Shown in pieces: positions 32,709-41,934 of a DNA stretch of 64,000 nt. The number at the start of each line of letters is the position of its first letter. Position 1 is the stretch's first letter. The stretch lies in assembly GCF_021655115.1 (NCBI RefSeq), contig NZ_PPXY01000001.1, positions 1-64,000 of the forward strand, in the 5' to 3' direction. This stretch comes from Clostridium sp. Cult3. GTDB taxonomy: Bacteria > Bacillota > Clostridia > Tissierellales > Tepidimicrobiaceae. The position numbers and the translations under genes were made by a program. The notes under the pieces were generated by a model that made no database searches, was not told the DNA's origin, and saw only the letters and a list, made by a program, of their open reading frames with translations.

Positions 32709-33644
32709 ATGATAAAACCAAAAGCATTAAAATTTGGAGATACTATAGGGGTTGTTGCTCCAGCTAGTCCCACCCTGGAGGAAAATGTTGAAAAAGCTCA
32801 TAAAAAGCTAAAAGACCTAGGTTTCAAGGTGAAGATGGGAAAAAGCTGCTATGAAAAATATGGCTATTTGGCAGGTACGGATAGTCTAAGAGCTGAAGAT
32901 ATTAATCATATGTTTAGAGATGAGGAAGTAGATGGAATCATATGCCTAAGGGGAGGATATGGAACCCCTAGGATACTGGAATTATTGGATTATGATCTAA
33001 TAAAAAAACACCCAAAGGTATTTATAGGCTACAGCGATATAACAGCTCTCCACATTGCTATAACAAGATTTTCCCGGCTAATAACCTTCCATGGACCTAT
33101 GGTAGCATCGGATATGCTTGGAGATTTTAACCAGTTTTCCAAGAAAAGCTTGTTCAATTTCATAATGGAAGGAGAATACTTAAGAAATATAAAAAATCCT
33201 CCAGGAGAGGAGCTAAAGACTATGAATCCAGGTATAGCAGAAGGCAGCATCATAGGGGGAAATCTTTCCCTAATTGCTGACACCTTAGGAACCCCTTATG
33301 AAATAGATTTAAAGGGAAAAATATTATTTATAGAGGAGGTAGGGGAGGAACCCTATCAAATCGATAGAATGCTCACTCAGTTAAGGTTAGCAGGAAAGCT
33401 TAAGGAAGCAGAAGGTATAATTCTTGGGGATTTCAACAATTGTGTAGCCAAAAGCTCCGAATATGATGATTCTCTAACCCTAGAACAGGTACTGGAAGAT
33501 ATAATTAAGCCTATGAACAAACCTACTCTGTTCAATTTAAAAGCTGGCCATTGTGAACCTGTGATAACCTTACCTTTTGGAGCAAGGGCAAGATTAGATG
33601 GTCATAAGGGGGAATTAACCCTATTGGAAAGGCCAGTATATTGA
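32709..33644 (+). CDS. LD-carboxypeptidase (S66 family)
   Basis: 311-residue serine peptidase of the LdcA/MccF family. The nucleophile serine is in FIGYSDITALH (about residue 106), with the catalytic Glu in IEEVGEEPY and His in KAGHCEP. Cleaves the LD bond of tetrapeptides in muropeptide recycling, or cleaves peptide-nucleotide antibiotics in MccF relatives; the sequence does not decide which. AAGGAGGA precedes ATG 32709. Cytoplasmic, no signal peptide. Confidence 0.9.
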   Translation: MIKPKALKFGDTIGVVAPASPTLEENVEKAHKKLKDLGFKVKMGKSCYEKYGYLAGTDSLRAEDINHMFRDEEVDGIICLRGGYGTPRILELLDYDLIKKHPKVFIGYSDITALHIAITRFSRLITFHGPMVASDMLGDFNQFSKKSLFNFIMEGEYLRNIKNPPGEELKTMNPGIAEGSIIGGNLSLIADTLGTPYEIDLKGKILFIEEVGEEPYQIDRMLTQLRLAGKLKEAEGIILGDFNNCVAKSSEYDDSLTLEQVLEDIIKPMNKPTLFNLKAGHCEPVITLPFGARARLDGHKGELTLLERPVY

Positions 33645-33651
33645 TATAATA

Positions 33652-33675
33652 AGGCACCCTTAATCCTGGGTGCCT
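33652..33675. terminator. Hairpin between convergent ldcA and chemoreceptor genes
   Basis: 8-bp stem AGGCACCC / GGGTGCCT (33652-33659, 33668-33675). AT-rich but weak T-runs on both sides. Confidence 0.55.
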
Positions 33676-33679
33676 AAAA

Positions 33680-35482
33680 TTATATTATATATCTTTCTAG
33701 ATCTTGACTAAACTCTTCCGATACTTTTTTGAATTCCCATATGTTTTCCGACATCTTCTTTATCTCTTCGGTATAGGTCATCACATTGGCGCTGACTTCT
33801 TCACTAGAGGCAGAATTTTCCTCAGCGATAGCAGCTAAGGATTGGATACTACTGGATATTTGGTTCATGGATTCCGTTTCCCTATCCAACTCATTGATCA
33901 ATTGGATAATTAAATCGGCCACATCCTGTATAGCCTTGACCGTATTGCTAGTTTCCTTAGATAGATGGGTTAGACTGTTATTTTCTTTTTCTAATACCCC
34001 ATATTGTCCCTCTATATCTTCTACCAATTCATCGATTTCCTTAATAAAGGAGTCCAATATACTGTTTATATTTTGTACTGCTTCTTTAGATCCTTCTGCT
34101 AATTTTCTTATTTCCGTAGCTACTACGGTAAAGCCCCTTCCATACTCACCAGCTCTAGAGGCTTCAATACTGGCATTCAAAGCTAAAAGATTGGTCTGCT
34201 CTGCAATTTGCTCCACCGTATCCACTATCTCCGTAACGTTCTTGGCCCTGTTTTGAAGGACTAATCCCTTCTCCTTTACCTGGGAGAACTCTTCTAATAG
34301 ACGGTTTAGATTGTTGGAAGTATACTTTAGATTATCGAAGCCCTTATTTATATTCTCAACGGTTGCTTCTAAAGCCTCCTTGCCTTTATTTTCCCTATGG
34401 GAAATATCGTTTAAAAGTTGGATACTGTGGTTTAAGCTGTAAGCTGCATTTTCCGTTTCCTCAGCTTGACTGATAGCTCCATGAGATACTTGCTCTACTA
34501 CATTGGTTATTTCCGTAGAGGTACTGCCCATATTTCTAGATATGTCGTTAAATCTATCTGCAAATACATTTAGTTCATCGGTAGTTCCCTTATATCCTAC
34601 AAAGTCCGTCTTTATACTCTTTTTAATTGCATTTAATCTTTGATTCATATCCTCTAGGAAGTCATGGGTGTATATATTTTCCTCAAAAGAGAGATCTTTT
34701 CTTTCTATTTCCTCCATAGACTTGAATATACTATTTAGCGGTCTCAAAAGGCCCTTGCCTACTATAAAGGGTACCAAGAAGGAAATAGCTAAGGTAATAG
34801 GTATCAATATACTACTGTCCATATGATTAGATAATAAGACTAGAGGTAGTCCTCCCAACAATAAGGATCCCATGGCAACTTTAGCCTCAAAGCTTTTGAT
34901 AAATCCCAAGGATAATAGCTTATTAAAGGGATAATCCTTCTTACTATATATTTCCTCTTGAAATCCAATTGATACCTTGACGAATCCATCCCTTTTTTCC
35001 AAGGTTTTGATTTGGATATCCTCTTGAAAATATTTGCTAGCCCCCTCAAGCATACCGCAGAAATATCCAAACATCCCCCGAGGGGAAGAATAGGTCATGA
35101 TGGCTGTATTCTTATCTATTGGCTCTATATTTAGAATTGGAGGTTTAGCTCCAGGTATTCTCTTGGTTACCACTACATGAATATCATACATGGCCCTTAG
35201 AAAGGAATATAGATTTTTATATCTAAAAAAGGCTGGATAATCCTTCGAAAAGGTCTGAATATTTCCTATACCTATTTGTCGCCAAACCTCTCCAGTGTCT
35301 TTGCCAATACTGTTGGCTATGTATTTTACAAATCCTATAGCTTTACTATCTTCAATATCTTCTGTAGGGGTAAACACCCTATTGGGTTCCATTCCATATT
35401 GGATTAAAGCTTCATTTACCAAATCCTCTCCAAATAAATTCTTGCTGGTTTTGACCCAAGCAGATACTATGGTTCCTTTCAT
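33680..35482 (-). CDS. H-NOX methyl-accepting chemotaxis protein, O2-binding type predicted
   Basis: 600 residues. Residues 1-185 are an H-NOX haem domain: proximal haem ligand His102 (YDIHVVVTK), haem-propionate motif Tyr131-Ser133-Arg135, Ile5 and Pro115, all at the same numbers as in Thermoanaerobacter H-NOX. The distal polar network Trp9-Asn74-Tyr140, known to allow O2 binding, is also complete. Two membrane segments lie at about 200-245, then a HAMP-like region and an MCP signalling domain whose tip is [35 protein letters not shown] precedes the ATG. Expected role: gas-responsive chemotaxis signalling through CheA/CheW encoded elsewhere. Confidence 0.93.
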   Translation of the reverse strand: MKGTIVSAWVKTSKNLFGEDLVNEALIQYGMEPNRVFTPTEDIEDSKAIGFVKYIANSIGKDTGEVWRQIGIGNIQTFSKDYPAFFRYKNLYSFLRAMYDIHVVVTKRIPGAKPPILNIEPIDKNTAIMTYSSPRGMFGYFCGMLEGASKYFQEDIQIKTLEKRDGFVKVSIGFQEEIYSKKDYPFNKLLSLGFIKSFEAKVAMGSLLLGGLPLVLLSNHMDSSILIPITLAISFLVPFIVGKGLLRPLNSIFKSMEEIERKDLSFEENIYTHDFLEDMNQRLNAIKKSIKTDFVGYKGTTDELNVFADRFNDISRNMGSTSTEITNVVEQVSHGAISQAEETENAAYSLNHSIQLLNDISHRENKGKEALEATVENINKGFDNLKYTSNNLNRLLEEFSQVKEKGLVLQNRAKNVTEIVDTVEQIAEQTNLLALNASIEASRAGEYGRGFTVVATEIRKLAEGSKEAVQNINSILDSFIKEIDELVEDIEGQYGVLEKENNSLTHLSKETSNTVKAIQDVADLIIQLINELDRETESMNQISSSIQSLAAIAEENSASSEEVSANVMTYTEEIKKMSENIWEFKKVSEEFSQDLERYII

Positions 35483-35585
35483 AAAAACGCCTCCTTAGTC
35501 TATACATCATAATTATACCACAACTATCACTTAACAATCATTTTTTCATATTATGTATTAATAGCTATAAATAGGGGGTAAAACC

Positions 35586-36944
35586 ATGGAAAATAATTTT
35601 CATATAAAATATTTTGATAGAGTTAAAAATCAAATCATAGAAATGCCCCTAGAAGAACTAGTTGGTATACTATTGCCGTTGGAAATAAATATAGATTTTC
35701 ACATGGAAGCCCTAAAGGCTCAAGCCGTAATATTGAGGACCAATCTACTAAGGGCCTCTAGGGCACTGGGAGGAGAAGGAGATATTAGTTTGGATATTAA
35801 TAAAGAGAATTACCATACAAATATCAAAAAAATAAACAAAGCAGTAGAGGAGACTAGAGGATTGGCAATCACTTTTAGGGACAAGTTAATTGATGCAAAA
35901 TACCATTTAGTATGTGGTGGAAGTACGGAAAATGCAGAAAATGTAATAGAAAATCAGGTGATATACTTGCGCCGAGTATTATGCCAGTATTGTAAGGATT
36001 CTCCCTATTGGGAGGGAGAAAAGAGTTTCAGTCTAGAGGAAATACAAAGAGCATTAGAGGTACAGTTCCCTGAGGAGGATATTAGCGTAAATACCCAAAT
36101 ACTAAAATTCGTAGAGGAAATTGAAAAAGACCAATATGGGAGAGTATTGTCTATAAAGATTGGAGATAAAGTATTTCAAGGCAAAGAGCTTATGGAACTT
36201 CTAGATTTGTACTCTACTAGATTTAGCTTATTCCCAACAGGGATCAAGTTTGTATCTAGGGGTAGGGGGCATGGGCTAGGTCTTTGCCAATACGGAGCAA
36301 ATAAGATGGCCCAGGAGGGCTATACTTTTATGGAAATATTGAAATATTACTACACTGGTGTAGATATACAGGATTTTGGACTACCCTGTATAAAAAAACC
36401 TCTTTTTGGAAAGATACTAATAGTAGACCCAGGTCATGGGGGAGATGATTACGGACATAAAGGGGACCATCTAAATCTATTGGAAAAGGATATAGTCCTT
36501 AAGCTTTCCATAGACCTGAAGACAAAACTGGAGGAAAAGGGTGCTATAGTCCACCTTACAAGAAATAGAGATGAAAATGTAATAGCAACGGATAGGATAA
36601 AGAAAGCCAATAAAATCTATCCCGATTTTTATATTAGCATTCACATGGACTATTACCCCAACTCTACACTAAAGGGTTGTGAGGTGTTTCATTTTAGAGA
36701 TGATAAAGCCAGCCATAGGTTAGGCCTATCTATATTAAAAAATATGGATAGATTAGAGATTCCCACTAGGGGTATCAAGGAGGGGAATTTTTACGTGTTT
36801 AGGGGTGTAAATGTAAGTTCCCTATTGATAGAAATAGGTTATCTATCCAATATCCATGAGGAAGTGAAATTTACGGATGAAGATTATTTAGGCAAATTGG
36901 TGGAAGGTATACTATCAGGAATATTGGAATATTATGAAGAATAG
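35586..36944 (+). CDS. SpoIID-domain and N-acetylmuramoyl-L-alanine amidase fusion
   Basis: 452 residues. The N-terminal half is a SpoIID/LytB domain (ALKAQAVILRTNLLRA with the active-site region near residue 40; ending in RGHGLGLCQYGANKMAQEG). The C-terminal half is an Amidase_3 zinc amidase with ligands in VDPGHGG, LLEKDI, SIHMD and the catalytic Glu in LLIEIGY. The two halves join activities that SpoIID (lytic transglycosylase) and SpoIIP (amidase/endopeptidase) perform as a complex during engulfment. No signal peptide or membrane anchor is visible, which is odd for a wall hydrolase. AGGGGG precedes ATG 35586. Confidence 0.85.
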   Translation: MENNFHIKYFDRVKNQIIEMPLEELVGILLPLEINIDFHMEALKAQAVILRTNLLRASRALGGEGDISLDINKENYHTNIKKINKAVEETRGLAITFRDKLIDAKYHLVCGGSTENAENVIENQVIYLRRVLCQYCKDSPYWEGEKSFSLEEIQRALEVQFPEEDISVNTQILKFVEEIEKDQYGRVLSIKIGDKVFQGKELMELLDLYSTRFSLFPTGIKFVSRGRGHGLGLCQYGANKMAQEGYTFMEILKYYYTGVDIQDFGLPCIKKPLFGKILIVDPGHGGDDYGHKGDHLNLLEKDIVLKLSIDLKTKLEEKGAIVHLTRNRDENVIATDRIKKANKIYPDFYISIHMDYYPNSTLKGCEVFHFRDDKASHRLGLSILKNMDRLEIPTRGIKEGNFYVFRGVNVSSLLIEIGYLSNIHEEVKFTDEDYLGKLVEGILSGILEYYEE

Positions 36945-36962
36945 TATTTTATACTAAAAGCA

Positions 36963-37027
36963 TTGACAAGGGAGGATTTTCATAGTATAATAATCTATTT
37001 GACAAGGATGGACATTTGTGATACAAT
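36963..37027 (+). promoter_or_regulatory. Two tandem consensus sigma-A promoters of veg
   Basis: P1: TTGACA (36963-36968), 17 bp, TATAAT (36986-36991), a perfect match. P2: TTGACA (36999-37004), 17 bp, TACAAT (37022-37027). B. subtilis veg is also known for a very strong promoter. Confidence 0.85.
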
Positions 37028-37100
37028 AAACCTATGAGTGTCCCTTTACACTCCTTCTGCCCCCAATATTTTGGGGAGAAATTAATGGAAGGTGGTTGCT

Positions 37101-37370
37101 TTGTTGGAAAAGAATAATCTATCCAAGATTCGCAAAGACGTAGAAGATTGTGTCGGGAAGAAAGTAATTCTAAAGGCTAACAAAGGTAGGAAGAAGACCA
37201 CGGTAAGAGAAGGTATATTAGAAGAAGCTTATCCAAGTTTATTTGTCGTTAAAATTTCCAATCAATATGATTCAGTAAGAAGGGTTTCGTATACCTACTC
37301 AGATATATTAACAGAGACAGTTGAAATAACCATTTGCGATGAAGAAAAGAGAAAGATTAAGATAAGTTAG
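37101..37370 (+). CDS. veg: Veg family protein
   Basis: About 89 residues with the Veg core VGKKVILKANKGRKKT, YPSLFVV and the highly conserved RVSYTYSDILTETVE. In B. subtilis Veg stimulates biofilm-gene expression. The start is uncertain: AAGGTGG at 37089-37095 fits TTG 37101 or TTG 37104, while GTG 37092 overlaps it. Driven by two consensus promoters and followed by a terminator. Confidence 0.9.
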   Translation: MLEKNNLSKIRKDVEDCVGKKVILKANKGRKKTTVREGILEEAYPSLFVVKISNQYDSVRRVSYTYSDILTETVEITICDEEKRKIKIS

Positions 37371-37379
37371 ATAAAAGAG

Positions 37380-37404
37380 GTGAGACGGTAGTCTCACTTT
37401 TTTT
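37380..37404 (+). terminator. Terminator of veg
   Basis: GTGAGAC / GTCTCAC stem (37380-37386, 37391-37397) with loop GGTA and seven T. Confidence 0.85.
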
Positions 37405-37419
37405 ATTGATAAAAAGAAA

Positions 37420-37479
37420 AAACCGACATTTTGTCGGTTTATAAAAAAACAAGGAAAAGAGCAAATTAAGTTTGCTCTT
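37420..37479. repeat. Two further hairpins in the veg-speD gap
   Basis: AAACCGACA / TGTCGGTTT (37420-37428, 37432-37440) has its T-run on the minus strand; AAGAGCAAA / TTTGCTCTT (37457-37465, 37471-37479) has none. Both lie in the 414-bp stretch between veg and speD, which otherwise holds only the speD promoter and leader. No gene is seen on the minus strand to explain the minus-directed hairpin. Confidence 0.6.
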
Positions 37480-37619
37480 ACGGGGAAGAAAGACCACTTA
37501 GAAGTCTTCATATATAATATTATGTAAAAAAGGGTCAAAAATAAATAGGTCTATAGAACGATATTACAAAATCAGCCAAAAAAGTCTATTTTATTATTAA
37601 AAAGAATTTCTTTAAAATA

Positions 37620-37648
37620 TTGACATTATTACAATTTGTTAGTACTAT
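37620..37648 (+). promoter_or_regulatory. Sigma-A promoter of speDE
   Basis: TTGACA (37620-37625), 17-bp spacer, TACTAT (37643-37648). Confidence 0.7.
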
Positions 37649-37664
37649 GATTATATGAAGAAAG

Positions 37665-37743
37665 TTTATCTATTGTAAACCCAAGGTTTATTAATAGTAA
37701 ATATTATTTTTTTACCATAAAGTTTAATATTACTAAACTTTAT
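37665..37743 (+). promoter_or_regulatory. Structured speDE leader with terminator-like hairpin
   Basis: First an imperfect hairpin closed by TAAACC/GGTTTA (arms within 37665-37701) followed by a T-rich tract (37702-37713), as in an intrinsic terminator. Second a perfect 10-bp stem ATAAAGTTTA / TAAACTTTAT (37717-37726, 37734-37743) before the ribosome binding site. This could be an attenuator responding to polyamine or SAM levels. Confidence 0.45.
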
Positions 37744-37784
37744 ACTAAATATATATGAACAAAATTTCAAAAGGAGGTTGTTAT

Positions 37785-38204
37785 ATGGAAAATAAAAGAC
37801 TTGGAAGACATATATTGGTTGAGTTTTATAACTGTGATAATGAATTATTAAATAGCAGCCATCTAATTGAAGAATACATGATTGAAGCTGCAGAACGAGC
37901 AAAAGCTACGGTAGTTCAATCCGTGTTTCACACTTTCAATCCCTGGGGAGTAAGCGGAGTAGTAGTCATTCAAGAATCCCATTTAACCATTCATACCTGG
38001 CCAGAATATGGCTATGCGGCTATAGATCTATTTACCTGTGGCGAATATGTAGATCCGTGGATTGCTTTTGACTATCTAAAGGAAAAGCTAAAGGCAGAAA
38101 AAACGGAAACCTTTGAAATAGATAGAGGAGATGTGGAAAAAATTCATACCTATTCCCATGGTATATACGACAATATAGTATATAAACCTGAAGCCAAAGG
38201 ATAA
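37785..38204 (+). CDS. speD: S-adenosylmethionine decarboxylase proenzyme
   Basis: 139-residue prokaryotic class 1B SAM decarboxylase. The self-cleavage site is Glu-Ser in [12 protein letters not shown] (about residue 69), where Ser becomes the pyruvoyl cofactor; the catalytic Cys is in DLFTCGE. Start ATG 37785 with AAGGAGG, not the upstream ATG 37755. Supplies decarboxylated SAM to the spermidine synthase encoded 11 bp downstream. Confidence 0.93.
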   Translation: MENKRLGRHILVEFYNCDNELLNSSHLIEEYMIEAAERAKATVVQSVFHTFNPWGVSGVVVIQESHLTIHTWPEYGYAAIDLFTCGEYVDPWIAFDYLKEKLKAEKTETFEIDRGDVEKIHTYSHGIYDNIVYKPEAKG

Positions 38205-38215
38205 GGAGGGGTACA

Positions 38216-39064
38216 ATGGAGTTATGGTTTACAGAAGTTCACAATCAAAATAGCAAATCTTCCATGAGGGTTAAGGAGCATCTCCTTTCCATAAAAAGTC
38301 CTTTTCAAAAAATCGATGTATTGGATACCCATGAATACGGAAGGGTTTTAGTGATAGATGGGTTTACCATGTTAACAGAAAAGGATGAATATATATACCA
38401 TGAGATGATAGTCCATGTCCCCATGGCCGTTAATCCAGAAGCCAAAAGAGTACTGGTAATAGGTGGAGGCGATGGAGGTACTCTTCGGGAGCTGATCAAA
38501 TATCCAACCATAGAGAGGATAGATTTTGTCGAAATAGATAAGATGGTAGTAGATATCTCTAAGGATTTTCTACCCTTTGTACATTGCGGATTTGATGATC
38601 ATAGAATTGAATTTTACTATGAAGATGGAGTGGAGTTTGTGAAGGATAAAGAAAACCTGTACGATCTAATCATCGTAGATTCTACCGATCCTATAGGCCC
38701 TGGAGAAGGTTTGTTTACCGAGGAATTCTATGAAGATGCCTACGAATCCCTAAAGGAAGATGGGATCCTAGTAAATCAATGTGAATCCGTATATTTTAAA
38801 GAGGACAGAAGGGAATTTGAAAGGGCTATAGGGAAGCTTAAGAGGATATTTCCTAAAGCTTATGCCTATCAGGCTCATATCCCCACCTATCCTTCAGGCC
38901 ATTGGTTATTTGGGTTTGCATCTAAAAAGTACCACCCAATAGAGGATCAAACAATTTCTAAGTGGCAGGATTTCAATATAAACACCAAGTACTACAACGA
39001 AAACCTACACAAAGGAGCATTTTATCTACCAACCTATATCCAACAGATAATAGATAGGGCTTAA
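38216..39064 (+). CDS. speE: Polyamine aminopropyltransferase (spermidine synthase)
   Basis: 282 residues. The SAM-like binding motif VIGGGDGGTLRELIKY (about residue 81) and the catalytic aspartate region IIVDSTDPIGPGEGLF are typical. AAGGAGG precedes ATG 38216. Transfers aminopropyl groups to putrescine; the decarboxylase at 3.1-4.5 kb may help supply its amine substrate. Confidence 0.94.
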   Translation: MELWFTEVHNQNSKSSMRVKEHLLSIKSPFQKIDVLDTHEYGRVLVIDGFTMLTEKDEYIYHEMIVHVPMAVNPEAKRVLVIGGGDGGTLRELIKYPTIERIDFVEIDKMVVDISKDFLPFVHCGFDDHRIEFYYEDGVEFVKDKENLYDLIIVDSTDPIGPGEGLFTEEFYEDAYESLKEDGILVNQCESVYFKEDRREFERAIGKLKRIFPKAYAYQAHIPTYPSGHWLFGFASKKYHPIEDQTISKWQDFNINTKYYNENLHKGAFYLPTYIQQIIDRA

Positions 39065-39070
39065 GAATAT

Positions 39071-39102
39071 AAAATTTAAAGGGTCTAGACCCTTTAAATT
39101 TT
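39071..39102. terminator. Terminator of speDE
   Basis: Perfect palindrome with 16-nt arms AAAATTTAAAGGGTCT and its complement, followed by TATTCATTTTTT. Confidence 0.8.
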
Positions 39103-39177
39103 ATTCATTTTTTGGGACATTAATACATATACTTTTTCATAGGATATATAAAGTAGATAATTGAGGAGGTATGGTGA

Positions 39178-40719
39178 ATGGAAGTAGTCAAGGATATCCT
39201 GAAAGTAGAAGAACAAAAAGGATATGAACAGATAGAGACTCTGATAGAGACGGAAATATACCTTAATCAAACTAAACCTGATATAGATACCATTCTATGG
39301 GCTGATGGAAAGGTTGAAATATTAAGTACCAAGATAATAAGAGATAAAATATTGGTAAATGGCCTAGTAAAGTTTAAACTAGTGTATAAATCCAACGAAG
39401 AGCAATTAAACATATATACTTTAGAAGCCAATAGCGATTTTAGAGAGGAAATAGAGATTGATGGAATAACAGAGGAGATGGTAGGAGAGGTAAGTTCAAA
39501 TCTAGAATATATTGAATATGAACAGGAAGATGAAAGAAAGGTATCTCTAAGAGCCCTCGTAAATATATTAGGAAGGGTATATGCTATTAATACTGCAGAA
39601 ATAATAAAGGATATAAAGGAAGGGGTAAACCTTCAGGTACTAAAAGAAAAAATTCAATATAACGATATATTAGGAAGAGAAGAATCCCATGCTCTAATAA
39701 AGGATGCTTTCGAAGTAGGTGAGGATCAGCCATCCATAGAGGAAATACTTAAAATCGATCTACATCCTTATGAAAAGGAATATAGCATATCCGCCGACAG
39801 AATAATCCTATCGGGAGTGGTAGAGTCTTCCATAATATATTTTGGAGGAAATAAGCTAAACTCTGTGAAACGAGAAATCCCTTTTACCCACTTCATAGAT
39901 ATTGAAGATATACAACCAGACTCCAAGTGTGAGATAGACATGGATGTGGCAGATGGAGAATATCAGCTAAAGGAAAGCCTGGAAGGGGATTTGAGGATCA
40001 TAGATTTAGAAGCAAAGCTAAAGTTTTCCGCCAAACTATATGATAATAGGGAAAAAGAGGTAATAGTAGATGCCTATTCTACTAGCAATCAATTGAATCT
40101 ACAGACAGAAGAGATAGCAATAATAGAAAACATCAAGGATATAGTAGTTAGGGAAGAGATTTCAAAGGATTTATCGGGGAAAGGCTTCCAAGAGATATAT
40201 GCTATAGAAGGGGAAACTAGTATCATAGACCACCAATATGTAGAGGATAAGATAATGGCAGAAGGTATACTAACCCTTAATATATATTATCTAGAGGAAG
40301 ACACAGACTCCATAGGAACCTTAAAAGAGGAAATACCTTTTAAATCCTATATTACCACCGAGGAGCTACAGAAAGGTGTAGTGATAAATATAAAGACTAA
40401 TTTAGAAGAATTGGACTATGGCTTAAGGGAAGATGTCCTTTCTATAAAAGCTTCTATAAAAAATCATATATTTATAAACAGGGAGAGAAAAATCACCATA
40501 GTTAGTCAAATCGAAGAAACCGATGAGTTAATTGACAAGAAAAACAGACCTAGCATAATAATATATATGGTTCAGAAAGATGATAGCCTTTGGGATATAG
40601 CCAAGCGCTATAATACCACTGTAGAAGAGATAGTATTGGCCAACAATGTTATTTCACCAAACACCTTGATGCCTGGGGAAAAGATTATCATAGAGAAGAA
40701 AGTGGATATAAATTTTTAA
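39178..40719 (+). CDS. sipL: SipL-like spore coat morphogenetic protein (SPOCS/DUF3794 repeats + LysM)
   Basis: 513 residues with repeated DUF3794/SPOCS domains (about 30-130, 165-290 and 320-440, each with VxGxVxxxIxY-type strands) and one C-terminal LysM domain (YMVQKDDSLWDIAKRYNTT ... LMPGEKIIIEKK). In Clostridioides difficile SipL has this architecture, binds SpoIVA through LysM and is needed for coat assembly. Its place next to ispE also agrees with clostridial gene order. GAGGAGG precedes ATG 39178. Confidence 0.85.
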   Translation: MEVVKDILKVEEQKGYEQIETLIETEIYLNQTKPDIDTILWADGKVEILSTKIIRDKILVNGLVKFKLVYKSNEEQLNIYTLEANSDFREEIEIDGITEEMVGEVSSNLEYIEYEQEDERKVSLRALVNILGRVYAINTAEIIKDIKEGVNLQVLKEKIQYNDILGREESHALIKDAFEVGEDQPSIEEILKIDLHPYEKEYSISADRIILSGVVESSIIYFGGNKLNSVKREIPFTHFIDIEDIQPDSKCEIDMDVADGEYQLKESLEGDLRIIDLEAKLKFSAKLYDNREKEVIVDAYSTSNQLNLQTEEIAIIENIKDIVVREEISKDLSGKGFQEIYAIEGETSIIDHQYVEDKIMAEGILTLNIYYLEEDTDSIGTLKEEIPFKSYITTEELQKGVVINIKTNLEELDYGLREDVLSIKASIKNHIFINRERKITIVSQIEETDELIDKKNRPSIIIYMVQKDDSLWDIAKRYNTTVEEIVLANNVISPNTLMPGEKIIIEKKVDINF

Positions 40720-40777
40720 TGCCTTTTATCATTTTATGATATAATATATCCGCAAGACTAAAAAAAGGAGAATTATA

Positions 40778-41629
40778 ATGGCTGAAATCACACTTGACTC
40801 TTATGGAAAGATAAACTTATCCTTAGATGTTTTACACAAAAGGGACGATGGATATCATGAACTAAATACCCTAATGCAACAGATCGATTTAAAGGATACT
40901 ATAATCTTAAGGGATAGGCAAAAGGGAATAAAAATCGAATCCAATCAGAAGGAAGTTCCATTAGATAGTACCAATTTAGTATATAAGGCTTGGGAGCAGA
41001 TACTGGAGAAGACGGGAATGGATAGAGGAATTCATATTATCATAAATAAAAATATCCCAGTAGCATCAGGATTAGCTGGAGGTAGTTCTAATGCAGCAGC
41101 AGTACTTAAAGGACTAAATACCCTATGGGATTTAAAGCTTTCCCAAAGTGAATTGATGGAAATTGGCGTTAACATTGGGGCAGATGTTCCCTTTTGTATA
41201 TTAGGTGGAACAGCCCATGCTCAAGGCATAGGGGAGAAATTGACCAAATTAAACAGCTTTTCCAACAAGATGGTTCTTTTAGCAACCATAGATGTTCCCG
41301 TATCTACCGCCTATGTATATGAAAACATCAATCTAAAAGGTATACAAGATAGGATAGATATAGGACAGCTGATTCAATATATACAAGAGGATGATCTGCC
41401 AGGATTAGCTAAAAATATGGCTAATGTAATGGAACAGGTGGTAATACCTGAACACCCAATCCTAGAGGAAATCAAAAACACCATGATAGACCATGGAGCC
41501 TTAGGTAGTATAATGAGTGGTAGCGGTCCTACGGTATTTGGATTGTTTGACGATGAAGCTAGACTATATAAGTGTAAAGAGAAACTGGAGAAGAATATAG
41601 AAAAGGTATTCGTTGCCAAGACCATATAA
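40778..41629 (+). CDS. ispE: 4-(cytidine 5'-diphospho)-2-C-methyl-D-erythritol kinase
   Basis: 283-residue GHMP kinase of the MEP isoprenoid pathway. GHMP motifs: KINLSLDVLHKRDDGYHEL, the phosphate loop PVASGLAGGSSNAA (about residue 92) and GSGPTVFG near the C-terminus. AAAGGAG precedes ATG 40778. Order veg-ispE (with sipL in place of sspF) matches B. subtilis. Confidence 0.95.
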   Translation: MAEITLDSYGKINLSLDVLHKRDDGYHELNTLMQQIDLKDTIILRDRQKGIKIESNQKEVPLDSTNLVYKAWEQILEKTGMDRGIHIIINKNIPVASGLAGGSSNAAAVLKGLNTLWDLKLSQSELMEIGVNIGADVPFCILGGTAHAQGIGEKLTKLNSFSNKMVLLATIDVPVSTAYVYENINLKGIQDRIDIGQLIQYIQEDDLPGLAKNMANVMEQVVIPEHPILEEIKNTMIDHGALGSIMSGSGPTVFGLFDDEARLYKCKEKLEKNIEKVFVAKTI

Positions 41630-41668
41630 GGCTAATAATATCTGGATAATATTAAATTATGAATAAAA

Positions 41669-41719
41669 AAACCACTTTCTGCTAATTATATTAATAAATT
41701 GGCGGGGAGTGGTTTCTTT
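41669..41719 (+). terminator. Terminator-like hairpin overlapping the next ribosome binding site
   Basis: 13-bp stem with four G-U pairs (41670-41682 with 41702-41714) followed by TTCTTT and the TTG start at 41718. The CGGGGAG in the right arm is the only ribosome binding site for the small membrane protein gene. Confidence 0.55.
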
Positions 41720-41924
41720 GTATGGATTTATTAGAGCTTTTAGGAGTATATTTGACAATTTCACCTTATTGTTCATCATATTCATTGGATTAGCTACATT
41801 GTTCATAGATGGACCTAGATCCAATAACCAAGGATTTAAAAGGGAATTAACCATAGTCAAATTCATCTCATACTCCTATGTAGTTTTTGGAATAATAATG
41901 TTTATAATATTTAAGCTAATTTAG
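41718..41924 (+). CDS. Small membrane protein of unknown function
   Basis: About 68 residues with two hydrophobic segments (NFTLLFIIFIGLATLFI and VVFGIIMFIIF) joined by a charged loop. I chose TTG 41718, 8 nt after GGGGAG, over GTG 41709. It lies 10 bp before the gerKA-like gene and is probably co-transcribed, so it may assist the germinant receptor. No family recognised. Confidence 0.65.
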   Translation: MYGFIRAFRSIFDNFTLLFIIFIGLATLFIDGPRSNNQGFKRELTIVKFISYSYVVFGIIMFIIFKLI

Positions 41925-41934
41925 GAGAGGGAAT

